A DNA stretch of 64,000 bases from Micromonospora wenchangensis (GTDB lineage: Bacteria; Actinomycetota; Actinomycetes; Mycobacteriales; Micromonosporaceae): assembly GCF_002210435.1 (NCBI RefSeq), contig NZ_MZMV01000001.1, positions 1-64,000 of the forward strand, written 5' to 3'. The notes under the pieces were generated by a model. It ran no database searches and was not told the origin of the DNA. It saw nothing but the letters and a program-made list of their open reading frames with translations. Shown in pieces: positions 1-8,888 of the stretch. A program made the position numbers and the translations under genes. Positions within the stretch are counted from its first letter, which is position 1. Each line of letters starts with the position of its first letter.

Positions 1-522
1 GTCGCCTGGGGCGGACCGCCCGTCGCCCCGCAGCGGGGCCGCGACCCGCAGCGGTTCGACCTCGCCGCCGCCTGGACGGCCACCCGCGAGGTCGCCGCCA
101 TCGACACCACCAAGCAGCCCACCGCCGGGGCGTGGACGGGCACCACCATGACCGGCCCGGTCGGCACCCCGCTGCGGGAGACGGCGTTCGAGTTCACCGT
201 CTACCGGGTGGCCTGCGCCACCGCGCGGGTGGCCAGCCAGCAGTGCCAGGCCACGGTCGGGGTCCGCAACCTCACCCCGGAGCAGCAGAGCTGGCACGGT
301 CAGCTCCAGCGCGCGTACCTGCCGGGTGGGAGCTGGGTGAGCACCGACGAGGACGCCACCCGGCTGGCGAACCTGGGACGCGACGTCTTCGCCCAGCCCG
401 TCTCGGCGGGCAGCCGGGTGGTGTTGCCGCTGGTCTTCACCGTGCACGGCGCGCAGAAGCCGAAGCAGTTGGAGCTGCGCAGCGGGGTGTTCTCCGCCGG
501 GGTCCGGGTGGACGTGCCATGA
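1..522 (+). CDS. DUF4352-like (telokin-like) protein, 5' end outside window
   Basis: An open frame runs from the first base with no start codon needed and stops at TGA 520-522, so only about 173 C-terminal residues are visible. The visible part has alternating beta-strand character: an FTVYRVAC strand, a VGVRNLT strand, then LPLVFTVHG and a closing LRSGVFSAGVRVDVP. This resembles the immunoglobulin-like DUF4352 domain of actinobacterial lipoproteins and exported proteins. Two cysteines (in VACATA and SQQCQA) lie close enough to form a disulfide. Two further DUF4352-type proteins occur near 44-45 kb. Function unknown; a cell-surface or exported role is inferred from the family. Confidence 0.6.
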   Translation, partial: VAWGGPPVAPQRGRDPQRFDLAAAWTATREVAAIDTTKQPTAGAWTGTTMTGPVGTPLRETAFEFTVYRVACATARVASQQCQATVGVRNLTPEQQSWHGQLQRAYLPGGSWVSTDEDATRLANLGRDVFAQPVSAGSRVVLPLVFTVHGAQKPKQLELRSGVFSAGVRVDVP

Positions 523-555
523 CCGGGGGCGGGCGGCGGTCGTACCCTGGGGGGT

Positions 556-1440
556 GTGACCGCCGCCCTCGCCCCCGCCGCCCTCGACGCGGCCGACTGG
601 CAGGCCCGGCGGGCGGCCCACGCGGCGCGGGTGGCCACCTGGCTGGACCCGCACCTGGCCCGCCGCCGCACCGGCGGCCGGCACCCGGTGGAGGACTTCC
701 TCTTCACCTACTACTCCTACCGCCCGGCGCAGTTGCGCCGTTGGCATCCGGGCGCGGGGGTGCTGCTGCGCGACGCGGACCAGGCGGAGTTCGGCCGGGA
801 CTACCGCGCCGACCCCGCCGGGGTCACCCTCGACACCGAGCGGGTACGCGGACGCCGCGCCGACTCGATCGGCTGGATCGGACAGCTCCTGGCCGCGACC
901 GCCGGCCGGCCGGCGCACCTGGGCTGCTTCGGGATGCACGAGTGGGCGATGGTCTACCGGCAGACCCAGGAGGAGGTCCGGCACAACGCCTGGCCGCTGC
1001 GGCTCAGCCCGGACGACACCGCCGCCGTGGTCCGCGAGCGGGGCGTGCGGTGCAGCCACTTCGACGCGTTCCGGTTCTTCACCGCGCCGGCCCGGCCGCT
1101 GAACCTGCTCCAACCGAGCCGGGAGACCCAGCACGCGTTGGAGCAGCCGGGGTGCCTGCACGCCAACATGGATCTCTACAAGTGGGCGTACAAGCTCTCC
1201 CCGCTGGTCGCCTCGGAGCTGGTGGCGGACTGTTTCGCGCTGGCCCGGCAGATCCGGACGCTGGACATGCGGGCCAGCCCCTACGACCTGGCCGCCCTCG
1301 GCTACCCGCCGGTGCGGGTGGAGACCGCCGAGGGCCGGGCCGAGTACGCGGCGGCCCAGCGCGGATTCGCCGAGCGGGCGGCCGTGCTGCGCGCCCGCCT
1401 GCTGACCGCCCTGGACCACGCCATGTCGGCTGCCGGCTGA
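556..1440 (+). CDS. conserved protein, often labelled 3-methyladenine DNA glycosylase
   Basis: A 294-residue protein starting at GTG 556, 33 bases after the preceding stop. It belongs to a conserved actinobacterial family often labelled 3-methyladenine DNA glycosylase, but I see no helix-hairpin-helix glycosylase motif, so I treat the label as unproven. Conserved-looking blocks are DFLFTYYSYRP near residue 50, HLGCFGMHEWAMVYR near 120, RCSHFDAFRFF near 160 and HANMDLYKWAYKLSP near 200. Its His, Glu and aromatic clusters would suit an enzyme active site. A strong hairpin follows the stop. No signal peptide or membrane segment is seen. Confidence 0.75.
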   Translation: MTAALAPAALDAADWQARRAAHAARVATWLDPHLARRRTGGRHPVEDFLFTYYSYRPAQLRRWHPGAGVLLRDADQAEFGRDYRADPAGVTLDTERVRGRRADSIGWIGQLLAATAGRPAHLGCFGMHEWAMVYRQTQEEVRHNAWPLRLSPDDTAAVVRERGVRCSHFDAFRFFTAPARPLNLLQPSRETQHALEQPGCLHANMDLYKWAYKLSPLVASELVADCFALARQIRTLDMRASPYDLAALGYPPVRVETAEGRAEYAAAQRGFAERAAVLRARLLTALDHAMSAAG

Positions 1441-1446
1441 CCCGGG

Positions 1447-1476
1447 CGGGGGTCCGGGCCGGGGCCCGGACCCCCG
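1447..1476. terminator. bidirectional terminator hairpin
   Basis: Perfect 14-bp inverted repeat (1447-1460 with 1463-1476) of pure GC-rich sequence with a 2-nt centre. It lies between the stops of two convergent genes (1440 and 1482). There is no T-run, as is common for actinomycete terminators. Confidence 0.7.
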
Positions 1477-1481
1477 TCTGA

Positions 1482-2636
1482 TCAACTGGCGGTGCAGGTC
1501 GCCGTGGGGGCGGTGGCGGTGCCGGTGTTGGTGCCGAGGAACCCGAAGGTGGCCTCGGCCGCCGGGGCGAGCGCCCCGTTCCAGTTCACGTTGCGGGCGG
1601 TGACCGCGCTGCCGGTCTGGGTCAGGTCGGCGTTCCAGGTCTGGGTGATCTGCTGCCCGGCGGGCAGGGTGAAGCTGACCCGCCAGCCGGTGGTCCGCGC
1701 GGTGCCGGTGCTGCGGACGGTCACCTCGCCCTGGTGCCCGCCCTGCCACTGGTTGGTGATCCGGAAGCTGGCGGTGCAGGCCACCCCGGCCGGCGGCGAG
1801 GTGGTCGGCGGGTCGACCGTGGGTGACCCGGTGGGCGGGACCGTGGGGCTGGCCGTCGGGCTCGGGGGGCCGGTCGGGGTGGGCGAGCCGGTCGGGGTGG
1901 ACGTGGGGGTGACCCCGCCGAGGGCGGCCACCAGCGCCGGGTACCACCGGTCGGACATCTTCTGGTCGCCGGCCGCGTTGGGGTGCACCCCGTCGTAGGT
2001 GTCGGTGGTGGTGCTGAACCCGGTCCACTGGTCGACCACCACGATCGGCGACGCGGTGGTGGTCTTCCCCGCCGCCCAGCCGTCGATCACGGCGTTCAGG
2101 GCCACCGCCCGCTGCCCGCACTCGGCGCAGCTCGACGGGGCCATCGGGATGATCTTTGCGACGATGATCCGCATCGCCGGGTTGCTGGCCCGCATCTGGT
2201 CCACCAGCTTCGAGTACGCGGTGAGGATGGTGGCCGGGGGGATGTTGCTCCACACGTCGTTGGTGCCGAAGTGCATGAGCACGACGTCGGGGCGGGTCGC
2301 GGCGAGCCAGCCGGGCAGCAGGTTCTGGTTGGCGACGTTCGTCACCAGGTAGCCGCCGTGGCCCTCGTTGTCCCCGTCGTACGGCTGCCCGCAGCCCTGC
2401 GGGCCGAGGGTGCCGACGAAGTCGACGTCGGTGTGGCCGGTGGACTGGAGGCGGTTCCACAGCAGGGAACGCCAGCAGCCGGGCGAGCCGGTGATCGAGT
2501 CGCCGAGCGGCATCACACGTACCGGGGTGGCGGCGGCGGGGTGGGCCGCCGGGGTGGCGACCAACCCGACGAGCAGGGTGAGGGGGACGGCCGCGAACGC
2601 GGCGAGCAGGGCGGAGAGGAACGGCCTTCGGAGCAT
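1482..2636 (-). CDS. secreted SGNH/GDSL hydrolase with C-terminal CBM2
   Basis: A 384-residue exported esterase-type enzyme. The N-terminus MLRRPF plus a hydrophobic stretch ending near PAAHPAAA is a signal peptide. The SGNH fold follows: GDSITGS with nucleophile Ser near residue 47, a GTND block (HFGTNDVW) and the catalytic Asp/His in DGVHP. A Thr/Pro/Ser-rich linker then leads to a C-terminal family 2 carbohydrate-binding module (CTASFRIT, W-rich strands, final ATCTAS with the paired Cys). The start at 2636 is preferred over an upstream in-frame ATG at 2762 because AGGAG lies 10 bases before it and the signal peptide then begins correctly. It likely deacetylates or de-esterifies plant polysaccharide bound through the CBM2. 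Confidence 0.9.
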   Translation of the reverse strand: MLRRPFLSALLAAFAAVPLTLLVGLVATPAAHPAAATPVRVMPLGDSITGSPGCWRSLLWNRLQSTGHTDVDFVGTLGPQGCGQPYDGDNEGHGGYLVTNVANQNLLPGWLAATRPDVVLMHFGTNDVWSNIPPATILTAYSKLVDQMRASNPAMRIIVAKIIPMAPSSCAECGQRAVALNAVIDGWAAGKTTTASPIVVVDQWTGFSTTTDTYDGVHPNAAGDQKMSDRWYPALVAALGGVTPTSTPTGSPTPTGPPSPTASPTVPPTGSPTVDPPTTSPPAGVACTASFRITNQWQGGHQGEVTVRSTGTARTTGWRVSFTLPAGQQITQTWNADLTQTGSAVTARNVNWNGALAPAAEATFGFLGTNTGTATAPTATCTAS

Positions 2637-2768
2637 GGTGAGGGAACTCCTGTCACGTGACGACGTGCGGTCGGTGACGGCCCGGTTGCTCCCACGGACA
2701 TCCCACCAGACCGGCCGCCCCGGCTCAACGCCCTCCCGCATCCTGGCGAAGCGCTTCGACACCCCGGG

Positions 2769-3359
2769 TCAGCGCGCGGGGTGGCCCCGGTGCACGGCCC
2801 ACTCCGGGGCGAGGATCGACATCACTGTCGCGTCGACCCAGCCGTCGGTGTCCCGCAGCACCTGCCGCAGCACGCCCTCGGCGACGAAACCCACCTTCTC
2901 GTACGCCCGGCGGGCGCGCGGGTTGAACGCGAACACCTCCAGCGAGACGCGGTGCAGACCGAGGGTGTCGAAGGCGTACCCGACGACCAGCCGGGTCGCC
3001 TCGGTGCCGAGCCCCCGGTCGCGGCCGGCCGCCGCGAACAGGGTGCGGAAGTTGCAGGAGGCGTTGTGCCGGTCCCAGTCGTTGAGGACGACCTCGCCGA
3101 CGCAGTCGCCTGTGGCGTTGTCCACCACCGCCAGGTCGAGCCGGTCGGTCTGCGCGTTGCGGCTGCCGTACCAGGAGCGCAGTTGCCGCTCGTCGGGGCC
3201 GTCGGGTGGGCTGCCGGTCAGGCGGGCCACCTCCGGGTCGGCCACCGCCGCGCGGAAACAGGCGAGGTCGGCGTCGACGAACGGACGCAACGTCACCCGC
3301 TCACCGGTGATCGTCGGTTTGGTGGCGAAGTCGACGGCGTTGGACATGACGCCCATCAT
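2769..3359 (-). CDS. GNAT N-acetyltransferase (RimJ/RimL type)
   Basis: A 196-residue acetyltransferase. RLTLRPF-type opening (ERVTLRPFVDADL), the acetyl-CoA-binding stretch around AAGRDRGLGTEATRLVVGYAF, then LHRVSLEVFAFNPRARRAYEKVGFVAEG are the standard RimJ/RimL pattern with the C-terminal neighbour-residue motif. The ATG at 3359 overlaps the stop of the upstream DUF4180 gene (ATGA), so the two are translationally coupled. Met codons at residues 2 and 5 are alternative starts; none has a strong ribosome site. The substrate cannot be read from the sequence. Confidence 0.88.
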   Translation of the reverse strand: MMGVMSNAVDFATKPTITGERVTLRPFVDADLACFRAAVADPEVARLTGSPPDGPDERQLRSWYGSRNAQTDRLDLAVVDNATGDCVGEVVLNDWDRHNASCNFRTLFAAAGRDRGLGTEATRLVVGYAFDTLGLHRVSLEVFAFNPRARRAYEKVGFVAEGVLRQVLRDTDGWVDATVMSILAPEWAVHRGHPAR

Positions 3360-3772
3360 CGGCGGTGGCCGGGGCCGGGCTCCACCGGGTTTCCGCCACC
3401 GGCCCGCGTCCGCAGCCGCTCCTCCAGCTCGGCCATGGTGTCGACGAACCAGAGCTGGCTGCCCCGGTTGGCCTCGACGACGAAGTCACGCAGGGCGGTG
3501 CTCCGCTCGACGTGTCCGGCGATGTCACCGACCACGGCCAGCCGCAGCCGGTAGTTGACGAACTTCTGCACCACCGCGCCCGCCACCCCGGTACGCAGCG
3601 TGAAGAACTCGACGGCGAGCCGGCGTACCGGAAGCACCACCAGGTCGACCCCGTGGCCCAGCGCCGCGCCGATCACGTCGGTGGCGTCGTCGCCGCCGCA
3701 GATCCGCGGACCGTCGGGGGCCCCGGCGAGGGCGGTGGTGCCGGCGAGGGTGACCAGGGTGTCGGTGGACAT
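3356..3772 (-). CDS. DUF4180 domain protein
   Basis: A 138-residue protein matching the DUF4180 pattern: GPRICGGDDATDVIG, then RLAVEFFTLRTGVAGAVVQKF, NYRLRLAVVGDI and FVVEANRGSQLWFVDT. The ATG at 3772 is chosen because the upstream in-frame extension is low-complexity Arg/Pro shadow sequence. The last codon overlaps the start of the GNAT gene by four bases, making a two-gene unit. The family has no established biochemical role that I know of. No membrane segment or signal peptide is seen. Confidence 0.85.
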   Translation of the reverse strand: MSTDTLVTLAGTTALAGAPDGPRICGGDDATDVIGAALGHGVDLVVLPVRRLAVEFFTLRTGVAGAVVQKFVNYRLRLAVVGDIAGHVERSTALRDFVVEANRGSQLWFVDTMAELEERLRTRAGGGNPVEPGPGHRR

Positions 3773-3851
3773 GCCCGCCAGCCTAGGCAGCCCGGGCCCG
3801 CCCCGGCCCGGGTTTTCCGCCACCGGCGCACTACACCGGCGCGGGCGGCGG

Positions 3852-4277
3852 TCAGTCGCCGTCGGCGCGGCGGTCCCGCTTGCGCTGGGACTGGCGCTTC
3901 TTGTCGGCCAGCCGGCGTTCCTTGGCGCCCCGGGAGGGGCGGGTGGGCCGCCGGGGCGGCGGGGGCGGGGCGACGGCCTCACGCAGCAGGGCGACCAGCC
4001 GTTCCCGGGCCGCCTCCCGGTTGGCCAGTTGCGCGCGGTGCTCGCTGGCGGCGATGGTGAGCACCCCGTCGACGAGCCGGCCGGCGAGGCGTTCCCGTAC
4101 CCGCTCGCGCAGGGCCGGGGGCAGGCTGGTGGTGCCGGCCACGTCGAAGCTCAGCTCGACCCGGGAGTCGGTGGTGTTGACACCCTGCCCGCCCGGCCCG
4201 GACGAGCGGGAGAAGCGTTCCCGCAGCTCGGCGGCGGGCACGGTCCACCGGTCGGTCACCCGCAGTCCGTCGTCCAT
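3852..4277 (-). CDS. arfB: alternative ribosome-rescue factor ArfB (YaeJ-like)
   Basis: A 141-residue class I release-factor-like protein. The catalytic GGQ is in SSGPGGQGVNTTDSRVEL near residues 26-43, directly followed by the conserved NTTDSRVEL strand. There is no codon-recognition domain. The C-terminal tail is strongly basic (KERRLADKKRQSQRKRDRR), which in ArfB enters the empty mRNA channel of stalled ribosomes. It hydrolyses peptidyl-tRNA on non-stop complexes in the cytoplasm. The next gene in the same direction starts nine bases from this one's ATG side, suggesting a loose operon. Confidence 0.93.
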   Translation of the reverse strand: MDDGLRVTDRWTVPAAELRERFSRSSGPGGQGVNTTDSRVELSFDVAGTTSLPPALRERVRERLAGRLVDGVLTIAASEHRAQLANREAARERLVALLREAVAPPPPPRRPTRPSRGAKERRLADKKRQSQRKRDRRADGD

Positions 4278-4286
4278 CCGGCGAGG

Positions 4287-4595
4287 TTAGCGCCCCCGCC
4301 CGCCGGTGGGCGTCACGGTCGCCGAGGGTGCGGGTCCGGGTGCCGGTTCGGCCCGGTCGTGGTCGGGCCCGACGGTGGCGTAGGCGACCGCGCCGAACAG
4401 CAGCAGCGCGATCACCCCGACCCGGGTGAAGGCCGCCCGGATCAGCACGAGGGCGGCCCGGCGGGCACCGGGGACGGCCCGCCTGGCGGCCCGGTAGTCG
4501 GTCCAGCCACGACGGGCGCGGGCGTACCGCGCGCCGACCCCCCAGCCGACGACCAGGCCCACCACCAGCAACAACGCGATGAGAGGTAGCTCCAC
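4287..4595 (-). CDS. small two-helix membrane protein
   Basis: A 102-residue hypothetical protein. An N-terminal hydrophobic helix (LPLIALLLVVGLVVGWGVG, residues 3-21), a basic cytoplasmic loop rich in Arg (ARYARARRGW, RAARRAVPGARRA) and a second helix (VGVIALLLFGAVAYATVG) can be seen, followed by a Pro/Thr-rich tail. It lies just upstream of arfB on the same strand. No family recognised; function unknown. Confidence 0.65.
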   Translation of the reverse strand: MELPLIALLLVVGLVVGWGVGARYARARRGWTDYRAARRAVPGARRAALVLIRAAFTRVGVIALLLFGAVAYATVGPDHDRAEPAPGPAPSATVTPTGGRGR

Positions 4596-4740
4596 CCACG
4601 CCAGTATCCATACTTAGCGCCATATTTCTATGGGCTGATGGCCCTGACCTCGGCATCTGCAAGTTTTCCCTGGTCAGCGCCGCGGCTGGCGGCGGACGCG
4701 GCAGCCGGGCCCGGGTCGCGCGGCGCGGGCCGCCCGGGGG

Positions 4741-5604
4741 TCAGCCGCCCTTGCCGATGATGGTGTCGGCCGTCTGCTGCACCTGGTCGATGGGGATGGC
4801 GAAGCCGATGCCGATCGACCCGCTGCCGTCGATGGTGGCGATCGCCGTGTTCACCCCGACCACCTCGCCCCGGGCGTTGACCAGCGGGCCACCCGAGTTG
4901 CCCGGGTTGATCGACGCGTCGGTCTGCACCGCGCTGCGCCGGCTGGTGCCCAGCCGTACCTGCCGGTTGAGGGCGCTGACGATCCCGGCGGTCACCGTGC
5001 CGGCCAGGCCGAGCGGCGAGCCGACCGCGAGCACCGGTTCGCCGACCCGGGTGGACCGGGGCTTGGCCAGCGGCAACGGGGCCAGCCCGGCGGCCGACGG
5101 CACCTTCAGCACGGCCAGGTCGCTGCCGGGCTCCCGGCCGACCACCTCGGCGGCGTACCGGCGGCCGTCGGGCATCTCCACGGTCACCGCGCCACCGCCG
5201 CCCTTGGCCAGGATGTGGTCGTTGGTGACGATGTGCTGCTCGTTGTCGATGGCGAAGCCGGAGCCGGTCGCCGACTGCCCGGCCGTGCCGCCGCCGACCA
5301 GCACGGAAACCACCCCCGGGACGGTCTTCTGGGCGGCGGTGACCAGTTCCGCCGGAACCGGGGCGGCCGACGCCGCCGTCGGGCCCGCGCCGTCCTGGCC
5401 GGCCACCCAGCCGCCGGCCGCCGCGCCCGAGACGGTGGACAGGGCGACCACCGCCGCGGCGGTCCACAACCGTCCGCGCCAGCGCCGCCGGGACGGGTCC
5501 TCCCCCGCCGACGGTACGTCCCACCGGGGCCGGCCGTCCGGCCCCAGGTCGGGTGAGAGGAACCAGGGGCCCCGGGGCTCCCCCAGGCCGGTCGGTACTG
5601 CCAT
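4741..5604 (-). CDS. HtrA/DegP-like membrane-anchored serine protease without PDZ
   Basis: A 287-residue trypsin-fold protease. Cytoplasmic N-tail, one membrane helix at about 46-68 (WTAAAVVALSTVSGAAAGGW), then the extracytoplasmic protease with His130 in VTNDHI, Asp162 in SDLAVL and Ser237 in NPGNSGGP, a complete triad. The protein ends shortly after the domain, so no PDZ domain is present, unlike typical DegP. The ATG at 5604 is chosen over GTG 5619 because GAGGAG lies seven bases upstream. It follows the MoxR-DUF58-VWA genes by 63 bases on the same strand and may be co-transcribed. It probably degrades misfolded envelope proteins. Confidence 0.9.
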   Translation of the reverse strand: MAVPTGLGEPRGPWFLSPDLGPDGRPRWDVPSAGEDPSRRRWRGRLWTAAAVVALSTVSGAAAGGWVAGQDGAGPTAASAAPVPAELVTAAQKTVPGVVSVLVGGGTAGQSATGSGFAIDNEQHIVTNDHILAKGGGGAVTVEMPDGRRYAAEVVGREPGSDLAVLKVPSAAGLAPLPLAKPRSTRVGEPVLAVGSPLGLAGTVTAGIVSALNRQVRLGTSRRSAVQTDASINPGNSGGPLVNARGEVVGVNTAIATIDGSGSIGIGFAIPIDQVQQTADTIIGKGG

Positions 5605-5667
5605 ACGTCCGCTCCTCACTGTGCGCGCTGCGACGGATCAGGGGCAGGTGGGTCAGCACGGTCCCGC

Positions 5668-6627
5668 TCAGGGCAGGCGGGAGAACCAGCGCATCGACCC
5701 GGCCGCCGCACCCATGGCGAAGACCAGCCCGAGCCCGATGAACCGGGCGGAGATGTCCTGACGTTCCTTGCGGTAGCCGACGGAGGAGCCGATGTCCTCG
5801 TACACGTCGCGCAGTTCGGCGCTGCTGCCCGCCTCGTGGAAGCCGCCCCCGGTCTGGTCGGCGACCGCCCGCAGGGTCTGCCCGTCGACCGGCACCTGGA
5901 TCGGCCGGCCACCCCGGTCGACGAACCCGCCCGGGGTGCCGAACGAGATGGTGTGCACCGGCACCTTCGCCGCGACGGCCGCCGCCGCGGCTTCCATCGG
6001 GTCCGCGCCGGAGGTGTTCGCCCCGTCGGAGAGCAGGACGACCCGGGCCGGCGGCGGTTGCTTGGCCGCCTTCCCGTCGAGGCTCTTCACCGCGCCGAGA
6101 CAGGCGCTGATCGCCTCGCCGATGGCGGTGCCCTGCACGCCGGTGATCCCCTCGGCGAGCCGGTCGATCCCGTCGTGCAGGGCACCCCGGTCGGTACTCG
6201 GCGGCACCAGCACCGCCGCGCTGCCGGCGAACGCGACCAATCCCACGTTGAACTCGTCGGGCAGCCCGTCGACGAAGGTCCGGGCGGCCTCCTTGGCGGC
6301 GGCCAACCGGTCCGGTTCCACGTCGGTGGCGAGCATCGACGTGGAGACGTCCACGGCCACCATCACGGTGGCCCGCTCGCGGGGCACCCGTACCTCGGCG
6401 GTGGGCCGGGCGAAGCCGACCACCAGCAACGCCAGCATGGCCAGGAACAGGCCGGCGGGCACGTGCCGCCGCCAGGCGGGCCGCTGCGGGGCGACCCGGT
6501 CGAGCAGCCGCAGGTTGGTGAACCGGACCGCGTACCGGCTGCGTCGCCGCTGCGCCAGCAGGTAGCCGACGGCCAGCGCGGCCACCCCGAGCAGCAGCAG
6601 GAGCCGGGCGGGTGACTGCCAGTTCAC
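5668..6627 (-). CDS. VWA-domain membrane protein (BatA-like)
   Basis: A 319-residue protein with N-terminal hydrophobic helices at about 8-25 and 56-73, a von Willebrand A domain with the MIDAS motif DVSTS (Asp93, Ser95, Ser97) and later Thr/Asp metal positions (QGTAIG, LLSDGANTSG), and a final membrane helix near the C-terminus (FIGLGLVFAMGAAAG). This is the Bat-type architecture encoded beside MoxR ATPases. The GTG start overlaps the stop of the DUF58 gene (GTGA). The module is thought to assemble or mature envelope or metal-centre proteins; the client here is unknown. Confidence 0.9.
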   Translation of the reverse strand: MNWQSPARLLLLLGVAALAVGYLLAQRRRSRYAVRFTNLRLLDRVAPQRPAWRRHVPAGLFLAMLALLVVGFARPTAEVRVPRERATVMVAVDVSTSMLATDVEPDRLAAAKEAARTFVDGLPDEFNVGLVAFAGSAAVLVPPSTDRGALHDGIDRLAEGITGVQGTAIGEAISACLGAVKSLDGKAAKQPPPARVVLLSDGANTSGADPMEAAAAAVAAKVPVHTISFGTPGGFVDRGGRPIQVPVDGQTLRAVADQTGGGFHEAGSSAELRDVYEDIGSSVGYRKERQDISARFIGLGLVFAMGAAAGSMRWFSRLP

Positions 6628-7616
6628 GCGACACCTCCCCGGGGCGCGGCGGACGCCGCCAGCCGGCGCTGGGCGTGCACGTGCCGCACGATGTCGGCGG
6701 TCCAGTCCCGGTCGGTGCGCAACGCCAGGTGGTCGGCTCCGCTACGGCGCAGCGCGCGGGCCACCTGGGCGCGTTGCGCGGCGGCGGCGCTGGCGTACCG
6801 GCGGCGCAGCTCCGGGTCACCGGTCCACACCTCGCGCCGCCGGCCGGTCTCCGGGTCGGCCAGGGTGATCAGGCCGACGTCGGGCAGTTCCAGCTCACGC
6901 GGGTCGGTCACCTCGACCGCGAGCACCTGGTGCCGGGCGGCGAGGCGGCGCAGCGCCGGCTCCCACCCGGTGGTGGCGTCGTGGTCGTCGGGCAGCCCGT
7001 CGAGGAAGTCGGAGACCACCACCACCAGCCCCCGCCGCACGGCGACCCGCTGCACCGCGGCGAGCGCGGCGGCCAGGTCGGGGCCGGCCGGCCCGGTGGC
7101 CGGTGCCGGGTCGTCCGCCCGGGGGGCGTGCAGCAGCGCGCGGAGCAGGCTCAGCAGGTGGGTACGCCCGCAGCGGGCCGGGAACCGGCGCAGTCCGTCG
7201 CCGCCGAGCACCTGTGCGCCGAGCCGGTTGCCGGCGCCGGCGGTGAGGAAGCCGACCGCGGCGACGGCGGCCACCGACAGTTCCCGCTTGTCCAGCGCGG
7301 CGGTGCCGTACTCCATGCTGGGGCTGGCGTCGACCAGCAGCCAGGTGGTCAGCTCCCGGTCGGCGTCGACCTCGCGGACGTGCGGGACGGTGGTGCGGGC
7401 GGTGACCGCCCAGTCCATCCGGCGTACCTCGTCCTCGCCGGGGCGGTACTCGCGGCTGCCGGCGATCTCGCTGCCGGGGCCGGGCAGCAGGCCGCGCAAC
7501 TGACCGTGGAGCAGCCCGTCCAGCCGACGGGTGACGGTCAGTTCGAGGCGGCGCAGCCGCCGTTCGGGGGCGAGGTCGGCAAGCGTCGGGCCGGGCGGGG
7601 CGGCCGGGGCGCTCAC
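6624..7616 (-). CDS. DUF58 domain protein
   Basis: A 330-residue DUF58 protein. The family signature REYRPGEDEVRRMDW lies at residues 55-69 and leads into a VWA-like fold whose degenerate MIDAS is DASPS (Asp96, Ser98, Ser100). SDFLDGLPD forms a later strand-loop. No membrane segment is obvious, so it is probably cytoplasmic or peripheral. The GTG start overlaps the moxR stop and its own stop overlaps the VWA gene start, so the three are one translationally coupled operon. DUF58 proteins usually partner MoxR ATPases. Confidence 0.9.
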   Translation of the reverse strand: MSAPAAPPGPTLADLAPERRLRRLELTVTRRLDGLLHGQLRGLLPGPGSEIAGSREYRPGEDEVRRMDWAVTARTTVPHVREVDADRELTTWLLVDASPSMEYGTAALDKRELSVAAVAAVGFLTAGAGNRLGAQVLGGDGLRRFPARCGRTHLLSLLRALLHAPRADDPAPATGPAGPDLAAALAAVQRVAVRRGLVVVVSDFLDGLPDDHDATTGWEPALRRLAARHQVLAVEVTDPRELELPDVGLITLADPETGRRREVWTGDPELRRRYASAAAAQRAQVARALRRSGADHLALRTDRDWTADIVRHVHAQRRLAASAAPRGGVA

Positions 7617-8662
7617 GCCGCCGCCAGGTCGGGCGTGTACTCGGGGTGGCCGGTGGCGAGCACCGGGGGCGGCACCGCCTGGACCAGCCGGTGCACCACC
7701 GCCTCGGCGCTGACCCCGTCGGCGACCGCGTCGAACGAGAGCACCAGCCGGTGGGCGAGCACGTCGACCGCGAGTTCGCGGACGTCGTCGGGGAGCACGT
7801 ACTCGCGGCCCCGCAGCAGCGCCTGGGCGCGGGCGGCGGCGACCAGGCCGAGGGTGGCCCGGGGGCTCGCCCCGTACGCCAGCAGCGGGGCGATCTCCGG
7901 CAGCCCGAAGCGGCCCGGGTCGCGGGTGGCGAGGATCAGCCGGACCACGTACTCGGCGAGCGCGTGGTGCACGAAGACCTGGGCGGCCCGGCGCTGGTAG
8001 TCACGCAGCCGGACCGGGTCGAGCACCTGGCGGGGGCGGGGCCGGTCGCTGCTCATCCGGTAGAGGATGGCCAGCTCGTCGGCGTCGCCCGGGTAGTCGA
8101 CGACGATCTTCATGAGGAACCGGTCCCGCTGCGCCTCGGGGAGCTGGTAGACCCCCTCGGACTCGATCGGGTTCTGGGTGGCCAGCACCAGGAACGGCTC
8201 CGGCACCGGCCAGCTCCGCCCGCCGATGGTGACCTGCCGTTCGGCCATCGCCTCCAGCAGCGCGGACTGCACCTTGGCCGGGGCCCGGTTGATCTCGTCG
8301 GCGAGCACCAGGTTGGCCATGATCGGGCCCAGCTCGACGTCGAAGTTCTCGGTCGAGGCCCGGTAGATCCGGGTGCCGACGATGTCGGAGGGGACCAGGT
8401 CGGGGGTGAACTGGATGCGGGTGAAGGTGCCGCCGACGACGGTGGCGAGGGTCTGCGCGGCAAGCGTCTTGGCCACGCCGGGCACCCCCTCCAGGAGGCA
8501 GTGTCCGTCGGCGATCAGCGCGGTGAGCAGCCGTTCGACGAGCCGGTCCTGCCCGACGATCACGCGTTTGACCTCGAAGAGGGTCTGTTCCAACTCGGCG
8601 CCCGCCGCGTCGGCATCGACCGGGCGGGGCAGGCTGGCCAGGGTGTCCGAGATGTCCGTCAC
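7613..8662 (-). CDS. MoxR-family AAA+ ATPase
   Basis: A 349-residue AAA+ chaperone-like ATPase. Walker A GVPGVAKT at residues 59-66, Walker B LVLADEIN ending near 124, sensor ATQNP and the arginine-bearing PEAQRDRF block are all present. The C-terminal lid contains YGASPRATLGLV. It is first of three overlapping genes with DUF58 and VWA proteins, the usual MoxR arrangement, in which the ATPase acts on VWA-containing partners. Start is GTG 8662. Confidence 0.93.
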   Translation of the reverse strand: MTDISDTLASLPRPVDADAAGAELEQTLFEVKRVIVGQDRLVERLLTALIADGHCLLEGVPGVAKTLAAQTLATVVGGTFTRIQFTPDLVPSDIVGTRIYRASTENFDVELGPIMANLVLADEINRAPAKVQSALLEAMAERQVTIGGRSWPVPEPFLVLATQNPIESEGVYQLPEAQRDRFLMKIVVDYPGDADELAILYRMSSDRPRPRQVLDPVRLRDYQRRAAQVFVHHALAEYVVRLILATRDPGRFGLPEIAPLLAYGASPRATLGLVAAARAQALLRGREYVLPDDVRELAVDVLAHRLVLSFDAVADGVSAEAVVHRLVQAVPPPVLATGHPEYTPDLAAA

Positions 8663-8842
8663 GGTGCTTGCTTCCCGGGGTTACCCGCCGGCAAACGTCG
8701 GAATTTCGGGCGCTGGCGGGCCGATTCGCCCCGGACCGGGACGACCGGCCCGGCGGGGCGGCAACGCCGTTCGGCGGTGCAGTGCGTGCGTCACCGGGCG
8801 ATCCACGCCCTGCCCGCGACGGGTACCGGGTCCACAGCAGAC

Positions 8843-8871
8843 GGTGCCGACCCCCGGTGGGGGCCGGCACC
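8843..8871 (-). terminator. terminator after secreted-protein gene
   Basis: Stem of 13 positions with one A/C mismatch around a 3-nt loop (8843-8855 with 8859-8871), lying 18 bases beyond the stop of the minus-strand gene at 8889. No T-run. Confidence 0.55.
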
Positions 8872-8888
8872 GCCGACGGGTCCGCGCC

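Noticed and set aside
556..1440. Confident assignment as 3-methyladenine DNA glycosylase
   Set aside because: The label is common in databases for this family, but no glycosylase motif is visible, so it is kept only as a note.
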